Positions 11,089 through 20,570 of a DNA stretch of 64,000 nt are shown in pieces. The stretch spans positions 1,550,001 through 1,614,000 of the forward strand of contig OY730173.1 in the NCBI GenBank assembly GCA_963422465.1, written 5' to 3'. This DNA comes from Lichina pygmaea. Its lineage: Eukaryota; Ascomycota; Lichinomycetes; Lichinales; Lichinaceae. The notes under the pieces were generated by a model. The model saw only the letters and a list, made by a program, of their open reading frames with translations. It was not told the DNA's origin and made no database searches. How positions within the stretch are numbered: position 1 is the first letter of the stretch; each line of letters starts with the position of its first letter. Position numbers and translations under genes: made by a program.

Positions 11089-14059
11089 TTCGCGTTGGGT
11101 CGGGCTGCTTTACCCTTGGACAAACTCGGTCTGGATTCCAAAGTACGTGGCGTGGTCGACCTTGTTCTCGAAGAGCTGCAGCGAGGGAAGTGGCGAGGGT
11201 TAGCTTTCACGTGAGAGGCCGGGCTTTAGGCCGTCTCAGACGTTACTCACAATGCCGGTGACCTTGTTCCCGATGAAGTTGGCCGGATGGTTGCGGTTCG
11301 AGTCCTCCATGAGGAAATAGTTGCGAAGCGTTCTTTCCAGCAGCGAGAGCATCAAGGCGCCACGACCCTCGATGCTGGCGTCGCCGATTGTCCGCCCCCA
11401 CATCTTGATGGCATACGCGAAGAAGACGTCCTCGGAGGACGACTCCTCATCCTTGCCATCGGCCGACTCGAATAATCCCTTGGCCCAGGAGTGACCGTGA
11501 TACCAGTCGAAGCCCCTCGAGAAGGGAAAGTATGGATCGTCCTCGATCGAGTTCGCAGCCTAGCCGTTGACTTTCAGCCACGAAATATCTGGTCGAGATT
11601 CGCTACGCTTGTTGGCCGCTCAGCGCTTACATCTCGAAGAAGCATGTTGACCCACTCCCGGTTGGCTTTGAGCCAATCGGGGTCCAGGTAGCCAATTACG
11701 GCAGCGGCGTAGATGTGGTATCCGTAGTGGAAGTGATGGTCGTCTGAGAAGGGATCAGAGGAGAAGATGAAGATCTATCCGCGCAGAGAGACCGACTTAC
11801 TGTAGTAGGTATTACCAAAGTCGGCCAGAGCGTCGCCGGTGACATAGGCCGCTGTCGAGACAACCCCCTTCCAGGCTCCTGCGGAGGATCAGATGCAGGC
11901 TACTTTGATCCGACCAAAACACGACTCACTCTCGTAGACCAAGGGGAACTTTTGTCGATTCTGGGTGAAGAGCGAGAAAGATGCCTTCAGTCGCTCCAAC
12001 CCAGCCCGGGCCCGGTTCGAATCCTTCAGTTCGTCGTGGATGGTGACGATGAGCATGGCGAATTTGGCGAGAGCCTAGCCCGTCTTGTCAGCAGCTGCGT
12101 GCAGTTGAACCGACTCCGCGTGCACACCTTGCCGCTGAAGTACATGCTATCCAGGTTGGTCTGAGCACCGATATCTTGATTGACCTCGCCATCGGCGATT
12201 GGCTTGATCGTCCGCATGGCCGAGTCCGAGATCTGAAGTGGCCTCCGAGCGTCCGGTTTCCAGGGCCCGAATCCGATAGAGAGCGGGATATCGCGCTCGA
12301 TGACGGTCCAGGAGTCTCTGAGGACGGCCGTTGCGACACCCTTCGTCGTTGTCTGCAGCTGCAACGTCGTCTGTTGCCTCTGGGTATCCGAGTCGAACGA
12401 CTCGACATGATGCGGCAGAGCAAACATGAGGAGACGGCGGTTGTCCAAGTCGACTCCGCCTTTGGTCCAGCGAAACGTGTAGGAACCAATATCTCCCTTC
12501 ACGAAGCCCGAGAAGCCGAGTCCTATGGGGAACACTCCCGCAGAAGCGTCATAAACACCCTCCTGGTGGGCTCCCCCAGGGTTCTTGGCAATCTGAATGA
12601 AGCCGGTGAACGGTCCCGTGGCCTCCAATCGGGTGTTTGACGCAACGCCGAAATCAACGTTGCCGCCGCCAGTCTTTGTAACGTATACCAGCCACTGGAT
12701 GAGAGCAGATGGTCAACGGGACTCCCACCGCGCAACGACAGACAAACATCTTACAATCTTTCCATCTTCCAAGACAACCCGGTGCTTGGTGGTACCGTCC
12801 CGATCAAACTCAGTGGCGCGGACCACCGTCCTGAAGAACACGCTGCTCTGGATCAATGGCCGCGCCCCAGTGTAGACGCCCGTGACAAAGCCCATTCCTT
12901 GCACCAGCGGGAAAGTGACGGCCGGCGGCGCTCCGGCGTTCGGGTGGAGATGGATGTTGGCGGAGAAAGCCTTCAGGGAGTTCGATGTCACGACGGTGTC
13001 GCTGTGTTAAGGTATATCAGTCTTGCCCGCGGGACACGATACAGACCACACACTTGCCAAGCTCGAAGGCCGATAGGACCATGGACTGGATTCTAATAGG
13101 ACTTCAATTCGCGTAAGCACGAACGTAGCAGACGCCTACGCGAGAGGCAGTTCATACTTGATATAGTATTGGGGAGGATCACCGGGCGCAAAGTCCTAAG
13201 AAACATTCAGCCCGCCGAGTAAAATGCTGCATCGTACAGAGAAAATCCCTACCCTTTGGAATGCATCAACATGGGAGATGCTCAGACCCCAGCTACTCGC
13301 GTTGCCAGCGCCTTGGCTCCAAGCAACGGAGTATGGATGTGTGCATGTGCCCTGATTCTGGGCTCCCAGGAAGAAATTTGCGTAGAATTTATTCGTTGGT
13401 ATGGGAGCATTTTGATTCTATTGCATGGCATCAGCATTGTTGCCTAAAAGCTGCATGAGGTCGGAGCCCTCACAATGCCCAGTCTAGGCGCCGGATGGTC
13501 ATCTCTCGCTCCAACGAAAGATGGCGGCGGATCTGCACCGATGGGCAGGAACAGATTCGTCATGCTTGTGTTGTCAAACGTCGACGTGTGTGTGCCAGAG
13601 GCAGCCGATATCGCAATCCCCAGTCCTGATTCGTTTCTTCGGAATTCAACGGCGACTGTGCTTCTATGTCTGACGACGATTGAGCACCAGACTTTGGCAC
13701 CTCTGAAGCTGCCGCTAGAGCCTTGGCAAACATCAGCTCGGCATTCCCAGTGGCAGAAGATCGCATGAGCGCCTACTACAAACCCGTGGTTCGCGGTTGG
13801 AGAATGGCACGCCGTCCGATTGTAGAATTCCTCTCGTGCCGCCCGATACCCGATTCTTGGAGTAGCTCTAGGAAAAGATTCCGGGTCGTGGAGAGCTGTG
13901 ATACCTGAGTGAAGAGAGCAGCATTAGCACCATGGCCATTTTCTTCAACATCGAGCGATGGTGCATGATCAACGCCCCTGGTACAAGAACGGCTGGGCGT
14001 AGGGTGAAGCTAGACAGGAGAAATGCGGAAAATGCCAGCAGATTGATGATGGACAACAT
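10611..14059 (-). CDS. GH81 endo-1,3-beta-glucanase (ENG/ACF2 family)
   Basis: This enzyme hydrolyses internal beta-1,3-glucan bonds, in fungi during cell separation or wall remodelling. Eleven consecutive exons read cleanly in phase: 13417-13253, 13195-13158, 13092-13054, 13001-12755, 12694-12128, 12074-11930, 11878-11801, 11743-11631, 11559-11251, 11175-11114 and 10962-10712. Hallmarks in order are [26 protein letters not shown], the signature [38 protein letters not shown] with [11 protein letters not shown], and NKVTGI. An exon ending at 13474 ([11 protein letters not shown]) lies upstream. The N-terminus is unresolved: a signal-peptide-like start at 14059 ([15 protein letters not shown]) is not in frame with the open sequence below it. 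The 3' end is also uncertain: either read-through to 10611 or splicing from 10711 to 10579 and a stop near 10319. One intron contains a 28-base C run on the coding strand. Confidence 0.85.
11061..11088. repeat. Poly-G tract inside a GH81 intron
   Basis: About 28 consecutive guanines, which is poly-C on the coding strand, lie within the intron between exons 11175-11114 and 10962-10712 of the glucanase gene. Confidence 0.9.
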
Positions 14060-15683
14060 GGAGTCCGCCTGCGACTCGTGCTGCGTTCGAGCTATCCAAT
14101 GCTCTGAACTGAAGAAGCTCTCAAGCCAGCATGTGCAGATAGCCCAAGCCGCACTTTCGTTATGCCAGAACGGAGACCAGCCAGGACAGCAACTCGACTG
14201 ATTAAGCACATGTGGAAGCGACCCAATATAAAAATTTGCAAGGGATAAACTTAGAGAGAGATACCAAGGTTCACGATGAGGTCCTTGGTACGGACAGCAA
14301 GAGACTTCTCCCAGCCGACGCGACCGGAAGCTGATCCACAACATACTGTAGTTCCACATATTAAAGGCAGTGGCCTTCAAATCCGGGGCTCCACGGGCTC
14401 TCAGAAAGAAACTCTCCAGTGGTACCGTACGGATTTGCCCCACCTTTCAGGAATCGTCGTCCAGTTCCTCCGAGCAGCTGGCCTCCGCCTGAAACGAGAA
14501 ACGGGACAAGCCAGCAGCAGCGTAGTGAGGTGTACTGCGGAGGTGCCACCGAAAGCGTCTCTAGTCTGTAGCGTCTTATATACGCAGGGCTGAAGGAGCC
14601 CAAGTCGCGACAAAAGCGGCAGAGGATCGACCCGTACTCATCATGTCAACCTCCAAGGCACTGCGGAATCGGTGTGCCTCCCGCGTCAGCCACCCGAAGT
14701 TATGGTCGCATCCACCGAACCGAGACACTCGGCGCGCACGGACGAGTCGGATGGGGGCCGGTCCTTGCCACCTGGACCGAGATGCGTACTGTAACTGAGC
14801 ACATGGAGGAGCCGGATCCACGTCTTCCATTGTTCCTGACGATGAGGCACTGTATGTGTTCATCGCAGTTGAATGTTGATGCAGGATGCCAGATTCTTGG
14901 ACAGGTCGCACCAGGTTGCGTACTGGTCGCAACCAGCCTCGGAGGATGCAACGCCGCAAGATCAAGCACCATCCTGTCTCGTGCTTGTCTCGGCAGGTAC
15001 GGACCCTGATTGCTCGAGCCGACCCATGCGGACTGCATCCCGTATCCCCTGTTCAAGCACCACTTGCAGAACCGAATGGACAACCATGGCAGAGCAGGCC
15101 ATAGGAACCGGGAATCATCCAACAGGGTAGTTCCATCTCCGTCAGAGAGCGCCCTCTGCGTGCTACCTATGCATCATAGCCGAGTAAGTCAGCCCCGTAA
15201 GCTGGTGAGACCACTTGATGGTGCCATGCCGGAGACGTACACTTTGCTTGTCAATGGGGACGACGACCGTGATCATCAACAGGCCAAGTGACTTTTGCCT
15301 TCGGTCTTTTCGCGTTTGTTGCTGGCCTGCTAGAAAGCTCTCAAGACCACTGCTGTCTCACGGCATCTTCGTACGCTACATGACTTGAAGATGTAAGTGA
15401 TGATCCTGCTCGTCTGTTCTCGTCTGTCAGTAGGACAGAGGTCAACGGTCGGATGCCGACTCCAGGACCACCTGGTTGGCACGGTGGGGTAGGGCTGAAT
15501 TGATCCGGCTTGTACATGTCAGAGCTTAGACGGCTATACAAGTGTATATATATTTCGGATGTCGTCGGACTGGATACCCCTCACGAGGAGAATGTATCAT
15601 TCTGCATTGATCGTGATCTATATAAACACGTCTTGGACAGTACCCCTTCGAATCGAAGACGATCGTGCCAGATGCACCTCGCG
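14060..15683. other. Intergenic spacer
   Basis: No recognisable gene lies between the 5' region of the glucanase gene and the 3' end of UTP14. Open frames occur on both strands and overlap each other without known motifs. Promoter and N-terminal exons of the glucanase may extend into the left part. Confidence 0.4.
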
Positions 15684-18600
15684 TCACACAAAAGGGTTCT
15701 GCAGCGGGGCGATGACGCCTTGCTTAAGCAGAACTCGAGGCTTGGTGGCCGCCTGGAAGGTCTGCTTCGTCGTCCACTCCGGCCCCATGGGAAGTCTCAG
15801 CGACCGCTCGTACTGCTCTCGGGTTTCGAACGGATGAGGCAGCGTCGGAGCCATGTATGTCGCGTTCTTCTTCATGCGCTTCTCCGAGATGATGACGTTG
15901 GGAAGCTTTGCGTCGGCGCGCTTCTCCCTCTTGACTCCCTCGATCTTGGTCAGATATTTACGCTTCTGGCTGTGCGCCGCTCCCTTGCGGACGCCGTCTC
16001 CTATCCAATGACCCCATCCTGGGAGCGTGCTGTCGATCACCTGGTCACCCTCGTGCGCTGCCATTTCTTCCTTCTCCGCTTCAAAGGTCGCGTCGACATC
16101 GTCTCCGGCAAAGGCTCGTCTTCGAAGTTCCCGCTGGCTGAGCGACGCCGCTCGCCCCTCCGCCGGCTCGGCAGCCCCATCTTCGCCGTCGGTCGAAGCG
16201 TCGTCTTCAGCGACGGCCAGGGTCGTCCACGTGCTTATATCGGCCTGTGCGGTCGATTTTCGAGCCGCAGGTGCTCCCTTGCGGCCTTTGAGTACCGGCT
16301 TGAGAGGAGCGTCGGCAGGAGCGCTGTTGAGCACACCTTCACGCCCGCCGATCCATCGGCTTTTGCTTGAAGTGTCGGTGTCCCTGGCCGGAGGGACGAC
16401 GGCCTTTTTGCCGGCACCGAGGGATGGGGCCTTCAGGGTCCGGCTCGTCTCCCCCTGCGCCGGCAAAAGCGCGGCTGCATCTCGATCGTTCTCCATGCAG
16501 GGCTTGTCGGCCTTACTCGAAACCTTTGGTGCTTGCGGCTCGTCTCTCGGCTTATCGTGATTGCTTTGGCCGTCGGACCCTGGCTCCTCCTCAAACTCAT
16601 TCCTCTTCAGCTTTGTGGGCCGATCTTTGGCGGTGCGATGAACTGGCTGCGGCTGGAATTTCCTCCGGCCTACGAATGTCGGGCCCTCTTCGCTGAGCAC
16701 GTCCTCGCCGGCCAGCTCCCTCCTCATCAGCTCCACCGACGCATCGTTTTCCGCTCTCCGCGCCGCCTCTGCCCTCTGCATAAACTTCATCGAAGCCAAG
16801 CCCGAAGTGGCCGGCTGTGCGGACGCGTCGTTGGGATGACCCTTGGCCAGGCGGTTCAGTCGTGCTGAGACTTTGTCTCGGCTGTGCACTTGACCGCCGT
16901 CGCCGTCGGAACCGGTGTCCGAGCTGTCATCCCCGGAGCCGTCCGAGACCAGCCCCGCGTCGTGACCGACGGGCTTCCCCTCGATTCGTTTTCTGAGCTG
17001 CTCATCCCTTTGTGCGAGATCGACCATCCCGAGTCGTGCGTCATCATCCCACTTCTGTCGGCCTGCGGCCTTGACACCTTTGGCCCATTTGCTGTTCCGG
17101 TGCCTCGCCCCCATTCGCGCTTCTGCTCGCCTCCGATCGATGCGCTCCTGCTCCTCCTCGGGGTCAGGCACGCCTTCGGCAGAAAAGGCAGAGTGCGTGG
17201 TCCCGGCAGCCTTTTCCCGTTCCTTCCGACGGATCCGTCGGAACGACTTGCTCTTTATCTTCTTGATTCGCTTCGCCCGTAACTCCTCCCGGAAGAGGAG
17301 CTCGCGCGCCATTCGAAGCTGTGCTCTCCGGTCCCGGGCTTCCTCGACCGACAGCCGCTTCAGATGTTCCTCCTCGAGCGCATGCACCCCTTGCCCTTTC
17401 TCGCCTCCGTTCCGAGGGTCCAGGCCACTCTCTTGGAGGATTCGCCGAACGGCCGCCTCCAACTCGTTGGCATTCCCCGGCGTTGATCTGGGCAAGGCCT
17501 CCTTTCCCGGACGGGCACCCGTGCCGTTAGACCCAAATATGGGAAATTGAAGATGCTCTGCACGTCTGTTGTGCTTGATGGTGTCTATCCAACGCTCTAG
17601 GGTCTCCTTACTCTTCTCGTAAGCCGCACCACGATCCAGACGATCCTGCTGGCGCTTGGGAAGCGGTGCGTTCAGCTTTCCAGGGACGCCTTTGCCGTTG
17701 TCGGACTGCTTCGACCTCTTCGCGGCCGCCATGAGTTTCAGCGACTTCTTCAGGGTGGCATCGGTCACGGAAGGTAACAAGTCCTCCACCGTCAGTTTTC
17801 GACTCGACGTGATCCCAAACGCCGTAGGCGCATCAAGCTCGACAGCATTTCCACCTTGCGGGGCTGAATCTCGCTGGCCAGTAGCCTCGGGGTCCATCGT
17901 ACGTATCAAGTCGTGTAACTCGGATATTTTCAATCGATCTTCATCGAGCACTTGCTCGTCATCCGATGTCGAGATTGTCGAGTCCGTTTCCTCATCGGAA
18001 AGAGGATGCTGGGCTCCTGGAGCGGAGTCGAGCCCTGCTTCTTCAGTAAAGCCCGCCTCGTCTGAGGCACTTGGTCGGTCCGACATGTCTCGACGTACAG
18101 TCTCGGCTTGTAGAGGAGGCTCGAATCCTTCATCACTGATCCCTGACCATGAAGAACGATCATCGTCTGAGGGGTCGCGAGGCCGCGCCTCTGGTTGTTG
18201 TCGAGGCACAGGGTCCGGTCGCCGCTTGGGCGCCGAGAGTCTCCGCTTCTTCGCTGGTCCTTGCGCGGTGCTGTTGCTCCCCCGGAACGCAAAGGTTTGA
18301 AACCTGTCTCCGTCGCTCTCGGCCATGGCCTCGTCACTATCCACATCGCTGTCGTCCTGACTGCCGGCCTGGCCCAGCAGCCACTCGTTGCCCTCGCTGT
18401 CACTGCCATGTTCGACATCCTCATCGGTCAAGGAATCGTCAACTGCGTTTGCCCTATCCCTCTTCAGGCCTCCAGATTGAGCATCATCCGGCTCATGTAT
18501 AGAGGCTTCATTGTCGCCGTCTTCAAGCTTGCGAGCCCGGTTTCGAGGCAACCTTGGGCGGTCCTGTGTCTGCTTTGAGGCGACGGCCAGAGCATCCAAT

Positions 18601-18692
18601 ATCCTCCGATTCGACTTGCCACGTGGTTTTGACCGAGCTCCGTGTTCCCTTTTCTTGTTCCGACGGACGACGTTGGGATTTCCTCTCGGCAT
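15684..18692 (-). CDS. UTP14: U3 snoRNP / SSU processome protein Utp14
   Basis: Utp14 is a nucleolar component of the small-subunit processome and an activator of the helicase Dhr1 in 18S rRNA maturation. This is an intronless 1002-residue frame starting MPRGNPNVVRRNKKR. The N-terminal third is acidic and low in complexity. A central conserved block contains DRLDRGAAYEKSKETLERW and the REELRAKRIKKIKSKSFRRI region. The C-terminus carries the family signature GWGHWIGDG, followed by KRKYLTKIEGVKREKR, the NVIISEKRMKKNATYM motif and HPFETREQYERSLRLP. Length and order match fungal Utp14, which is usually about 900-1000 residues. Its start is 237 bases from the start of the divergent mL41 gene, so the two may share a promoter. 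The frame looks intact. Confidence 0.95.
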   Translation of the reverse strand: MPRGNPNVVRRNKKREHGARSKPRGKSNRRILDALAVASKQTQDRPRLPRNRARKLEDGDNEASIHEPDDAQSGGLKRDRANAVDDSLTDEDVEHGSDSEGNEWLLGQAGSQDDSDVDSDEAMAESDGDRFQTFAFRGSNSTAQGPAKKRRLSAPKRRPDPVPRQQPEARPRDPSDDDRSSWSGISDEGFEPPLQAETVRRDMSDRPSASDEAGFTEEAGLDSAPGAQHPLSDEETDSTISTSDDEQVLDEDRLKISELHDLIRTMDPEATGQRDSAPQGGNAVELDAPTAFGITSSRKLTVEDLLPSVTDATLKKSLKLMAAAKRSKQSDNGKGVPGKLNAPLPKRQQDRLDRGAAYEKSKETLERWIDTIKHNRRAEHLQFPIFGSNGTGARPGKEALPRSTPGNANELEAAVRRILQESGLDPRNGGEKGQGVHALEEEHLKRLSVEEARDRRAQLRMARELLFREELRAKRIKKIKSKSFRRIRRKEREKAAGTTHSAFSAEGVPDPEEEQERIDRRRAEARMGARHRNSKWAKGVKAAGRQKWDDDARLGMVDLAQRDEQLRKRIEGKPVGHDAGLVSDGSGDDSSDTGSDGDGGQVHSRDKVSARLNRLAKGHPNDASAQPATSGLASMKFMQRAEAARRAENDASVELMRRELAGEDVLSEEGPTFVGRRKFQPQPVHRTAKDRPTKLKRNEFEEEPGSDGQSNHDKPRDEPQAPKVSSKADKPCMENDRDAAALLPAQGETSRTLKAPSLGAGKKAVVPPARDTDTSSKSRWIGGREGVLNSAPADAPLKPVLKGRKGAPAARKSTAQADISTWTTLAVAEDDASTDGEDGAAEPAEGRAASLSQRELRRRAFAGDDVDATFEAEKEEMAAHEGDQVIDSTLPGWGHWIGDGVRKGAAHSQKRKYLTKIEGVKREKRADAKLPNVIISEKRMKKNATYMAPTLPHPFETREQYERSLRLPMGPEWTTKQTFQAATKPRVLLKQGVIAPLQNPFV

Positions 18693-18929
18693 TGTGTGCG
18701 CAAGGTGCTAGTATTCGAGCTACTACGTAGCGAAGCGTGCGAGATTAGGGACGGCGGAAGAAACACTCAGGGGGGGGGCGGCGATTACGACTTTTGTCAG
18801 ACACACCAGACAAGGGGTTGGATGTCGTTTATCATAAGATGTAGCAATCTGAACCATACCGTATCGCTGGCTCGCCTGGATGCCTGACCAGCAACGACCA
18901 AGCCCAACTCGTCCAGCTACGACAGCACG

Positions 18930-19298
18930 ATGTTCAAGCCAACACAGCCGCTACTCCGTAGCCTACGGCGTCTGGCACTGACGACGAAGCAAGTCAATGG
19001 CGGTTATTACAAGGGGAACCGAACAGGGTCCATGGGACGCCATACGAAATATGGAGGCTATGTCGTCGAGTGGAAAAAGGTCCGCACATACGTCGTACCC
19101 GCAAACCTCAAGGACTTCACCGTGAGATCATCCGCGAATCTAGACTCACCTATTCACATGCTGATCTGCTTGCAGTTGACGCCTTTTGTGACGCAGAAGA
19201 TGGAGAAGACGCGGGGTCGGTTTGAAGGTCAAAGCAAAGGTGGCTTCAGTGGGCAGTGCTACCTGGAGCGATGGAAGGTCGAGAACGGCGAGGATTGA
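18930..19298 (+). CDS. MRPL27: Mitochondrial large-subunit ribosomal protein mL41
   Basis: This protein is a component of the mitochondrial large ribosomal subunit (mL41, yeast Mrpl27). Exons 18930-19121 and 19176-19298 give 104 residues. The N-terminus is basic and Arg/Leu-rich as expected for mitochondrial import (MFKPTQPLLRSLRRLAL). The core contains NGGYYKGNRTGSMGRHTKYG and YVVPANLKDF joined to LTPFVTQKM. The 54-base intron has a GTGAGA donor, a CTGAT branch-like word and a TTGCAG acceptor. It is a multiple of three and contains no in-frame stop, so an unspliced transcript would encode a protein 18 residues longer. Splicing is preferred because it joins two conserved blocks. The gene is divergent from UTP14. 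Confidence 0.9.
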   Translation: MFKPTQPLLRSLRRLALTTKQVNGGYYKGNRTGSMGRHTKYGGYVVEWKKVRTYVVPANLKDFTVRSSANLDSPIHMLICLQLTPFVTQKMEKTRGRFEGQSKGGFSGQCYLERWKVENGED

Positions 19299-20570
19299 GA
19301 CGGCTCCGGTTGAACTCTTGTCGGGTATACCGTGTACAATTATCCTCCGTCGATCCACCGTTGGTTGCATCGTACGGCGATACGATGGAACAGCACCACT
19401 CTAGCATCATTCTCCTATCTTTCCCTCATACGTTGGCTAGTCCGGCGAGGGTGTGCCATTTCCATCAAGCATTTATACAGCATTTATACAGCCTCCCACC
19501 TCAGCCCATTCTATCCCAGTCCCACCTGCGTACTCCAGTCCACCAGCTCTACTATCAGCTACTCATCACCGAGCTTCATCTGCATCCAACGATCATAGGG
19601 GAGGAGAGTTCTGTTGCGCGCTACGAGTAGATGCTGAGAGGGTGCAGCCAGTTCTTTTTCTTTGAAATCCCACGCTCAGGGATCAGCTGACTGTTGTGAG
19701 AACAGCAACATTGTTGTGCTGATATGAAGGCACTGAGGACGGTAATCGGCCAGTCGAGATTCCTGGTCGTGTCAGTAAGCTGGGAGTTACCGGTACAACT
19801 TCCAGCAATCACATCTGCAGAGATTCGTAGCATCAGAGGAGAAGGTTTGATCCATCTGCCTGGACATTTAGCTCCGGTTTTCAGATGAATGTAGAATGAA
19901 TCTAGGCAGGCACCGCTCTTAGAACGTCTCGGCGATTTGACGGCTTGAGAGAGCTCTGATGTGGTCTCAGCAGCCCATGATCAATGTGCCACCTGTACCA
20001 TACCGTACTGTAGATCTGAGCAGAGGGGATATGCAAAGATCTCAGACCAACTGGCCCCTGAATGCTAATTGAGCTGTTCAAGAAAGCAGCCCGAAACTCG
20101 CCAGTCATCATCACAGTGAGAACTGGTTCTTGATGGAACCGGCCGTGCCGGCCCGAGCATCACTAGCGCTAACCCTTTTTCGGTCAAGCGTCAAAGGAGG
20201 CGCATGAATAGTTTCTCCGGTAGCCGAGCTTCCGACTACTTGCACTGACCCGGCTTCCTAGCACAGTAGAGTCCCGTAGCCTCGAGGAAGGCGTTGACGA
20301 CCGCAACCTTTTTCAGCCTCACAACGCCACCCTTGCGCCAAAGCCGGTAACATCTGGTGATGCCGGTAATCATCAGTCTGATACCGTAGCGCTCGGAGCT
20401 GTCTCGTCAGAGGAGCTTGCGACAAACCGTGCGTCGCCGCGGGTTGGGGCCGAGCTCGGCCGTTCTTGAGCAGGTAATTAGCGAAACACCACCTGGAGCT
20501 TGCCACCCACACCTTGCTCATCACCATCATGTCAGACTTGACAGGTCCATTCTGCTCTGCATCTCGCAAG
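19299..20570. other. Intergenic spacer
   Basis: No gene is recognised between the mL41 gene and the HECT ligase. The right end is probably the 5' untranslated region of the HECT gene. Confidence 0.4.

Noticed and set aside
12001-12030. GGTTCGAATCC word resembling a tRNA B box
   Set aside because: It lies in a GH81 exon (Asp-Ser-Asn-Arg codons) and no tRNA fold or A box surrounds it.
13560-13940. Cys-rich secreted protein suggested by an open frame upstream of the GH81 exons
   Set aside because: The frame is open but runs directly into the GH81 N-terminal exon and has no start or independent signal; treated as unresolved GH81 5' sequence.
15510-16370. Plus-strand frame of 286 codons
   Set aside because: It lies antisense within the intact UTP14 frame and has no motif.
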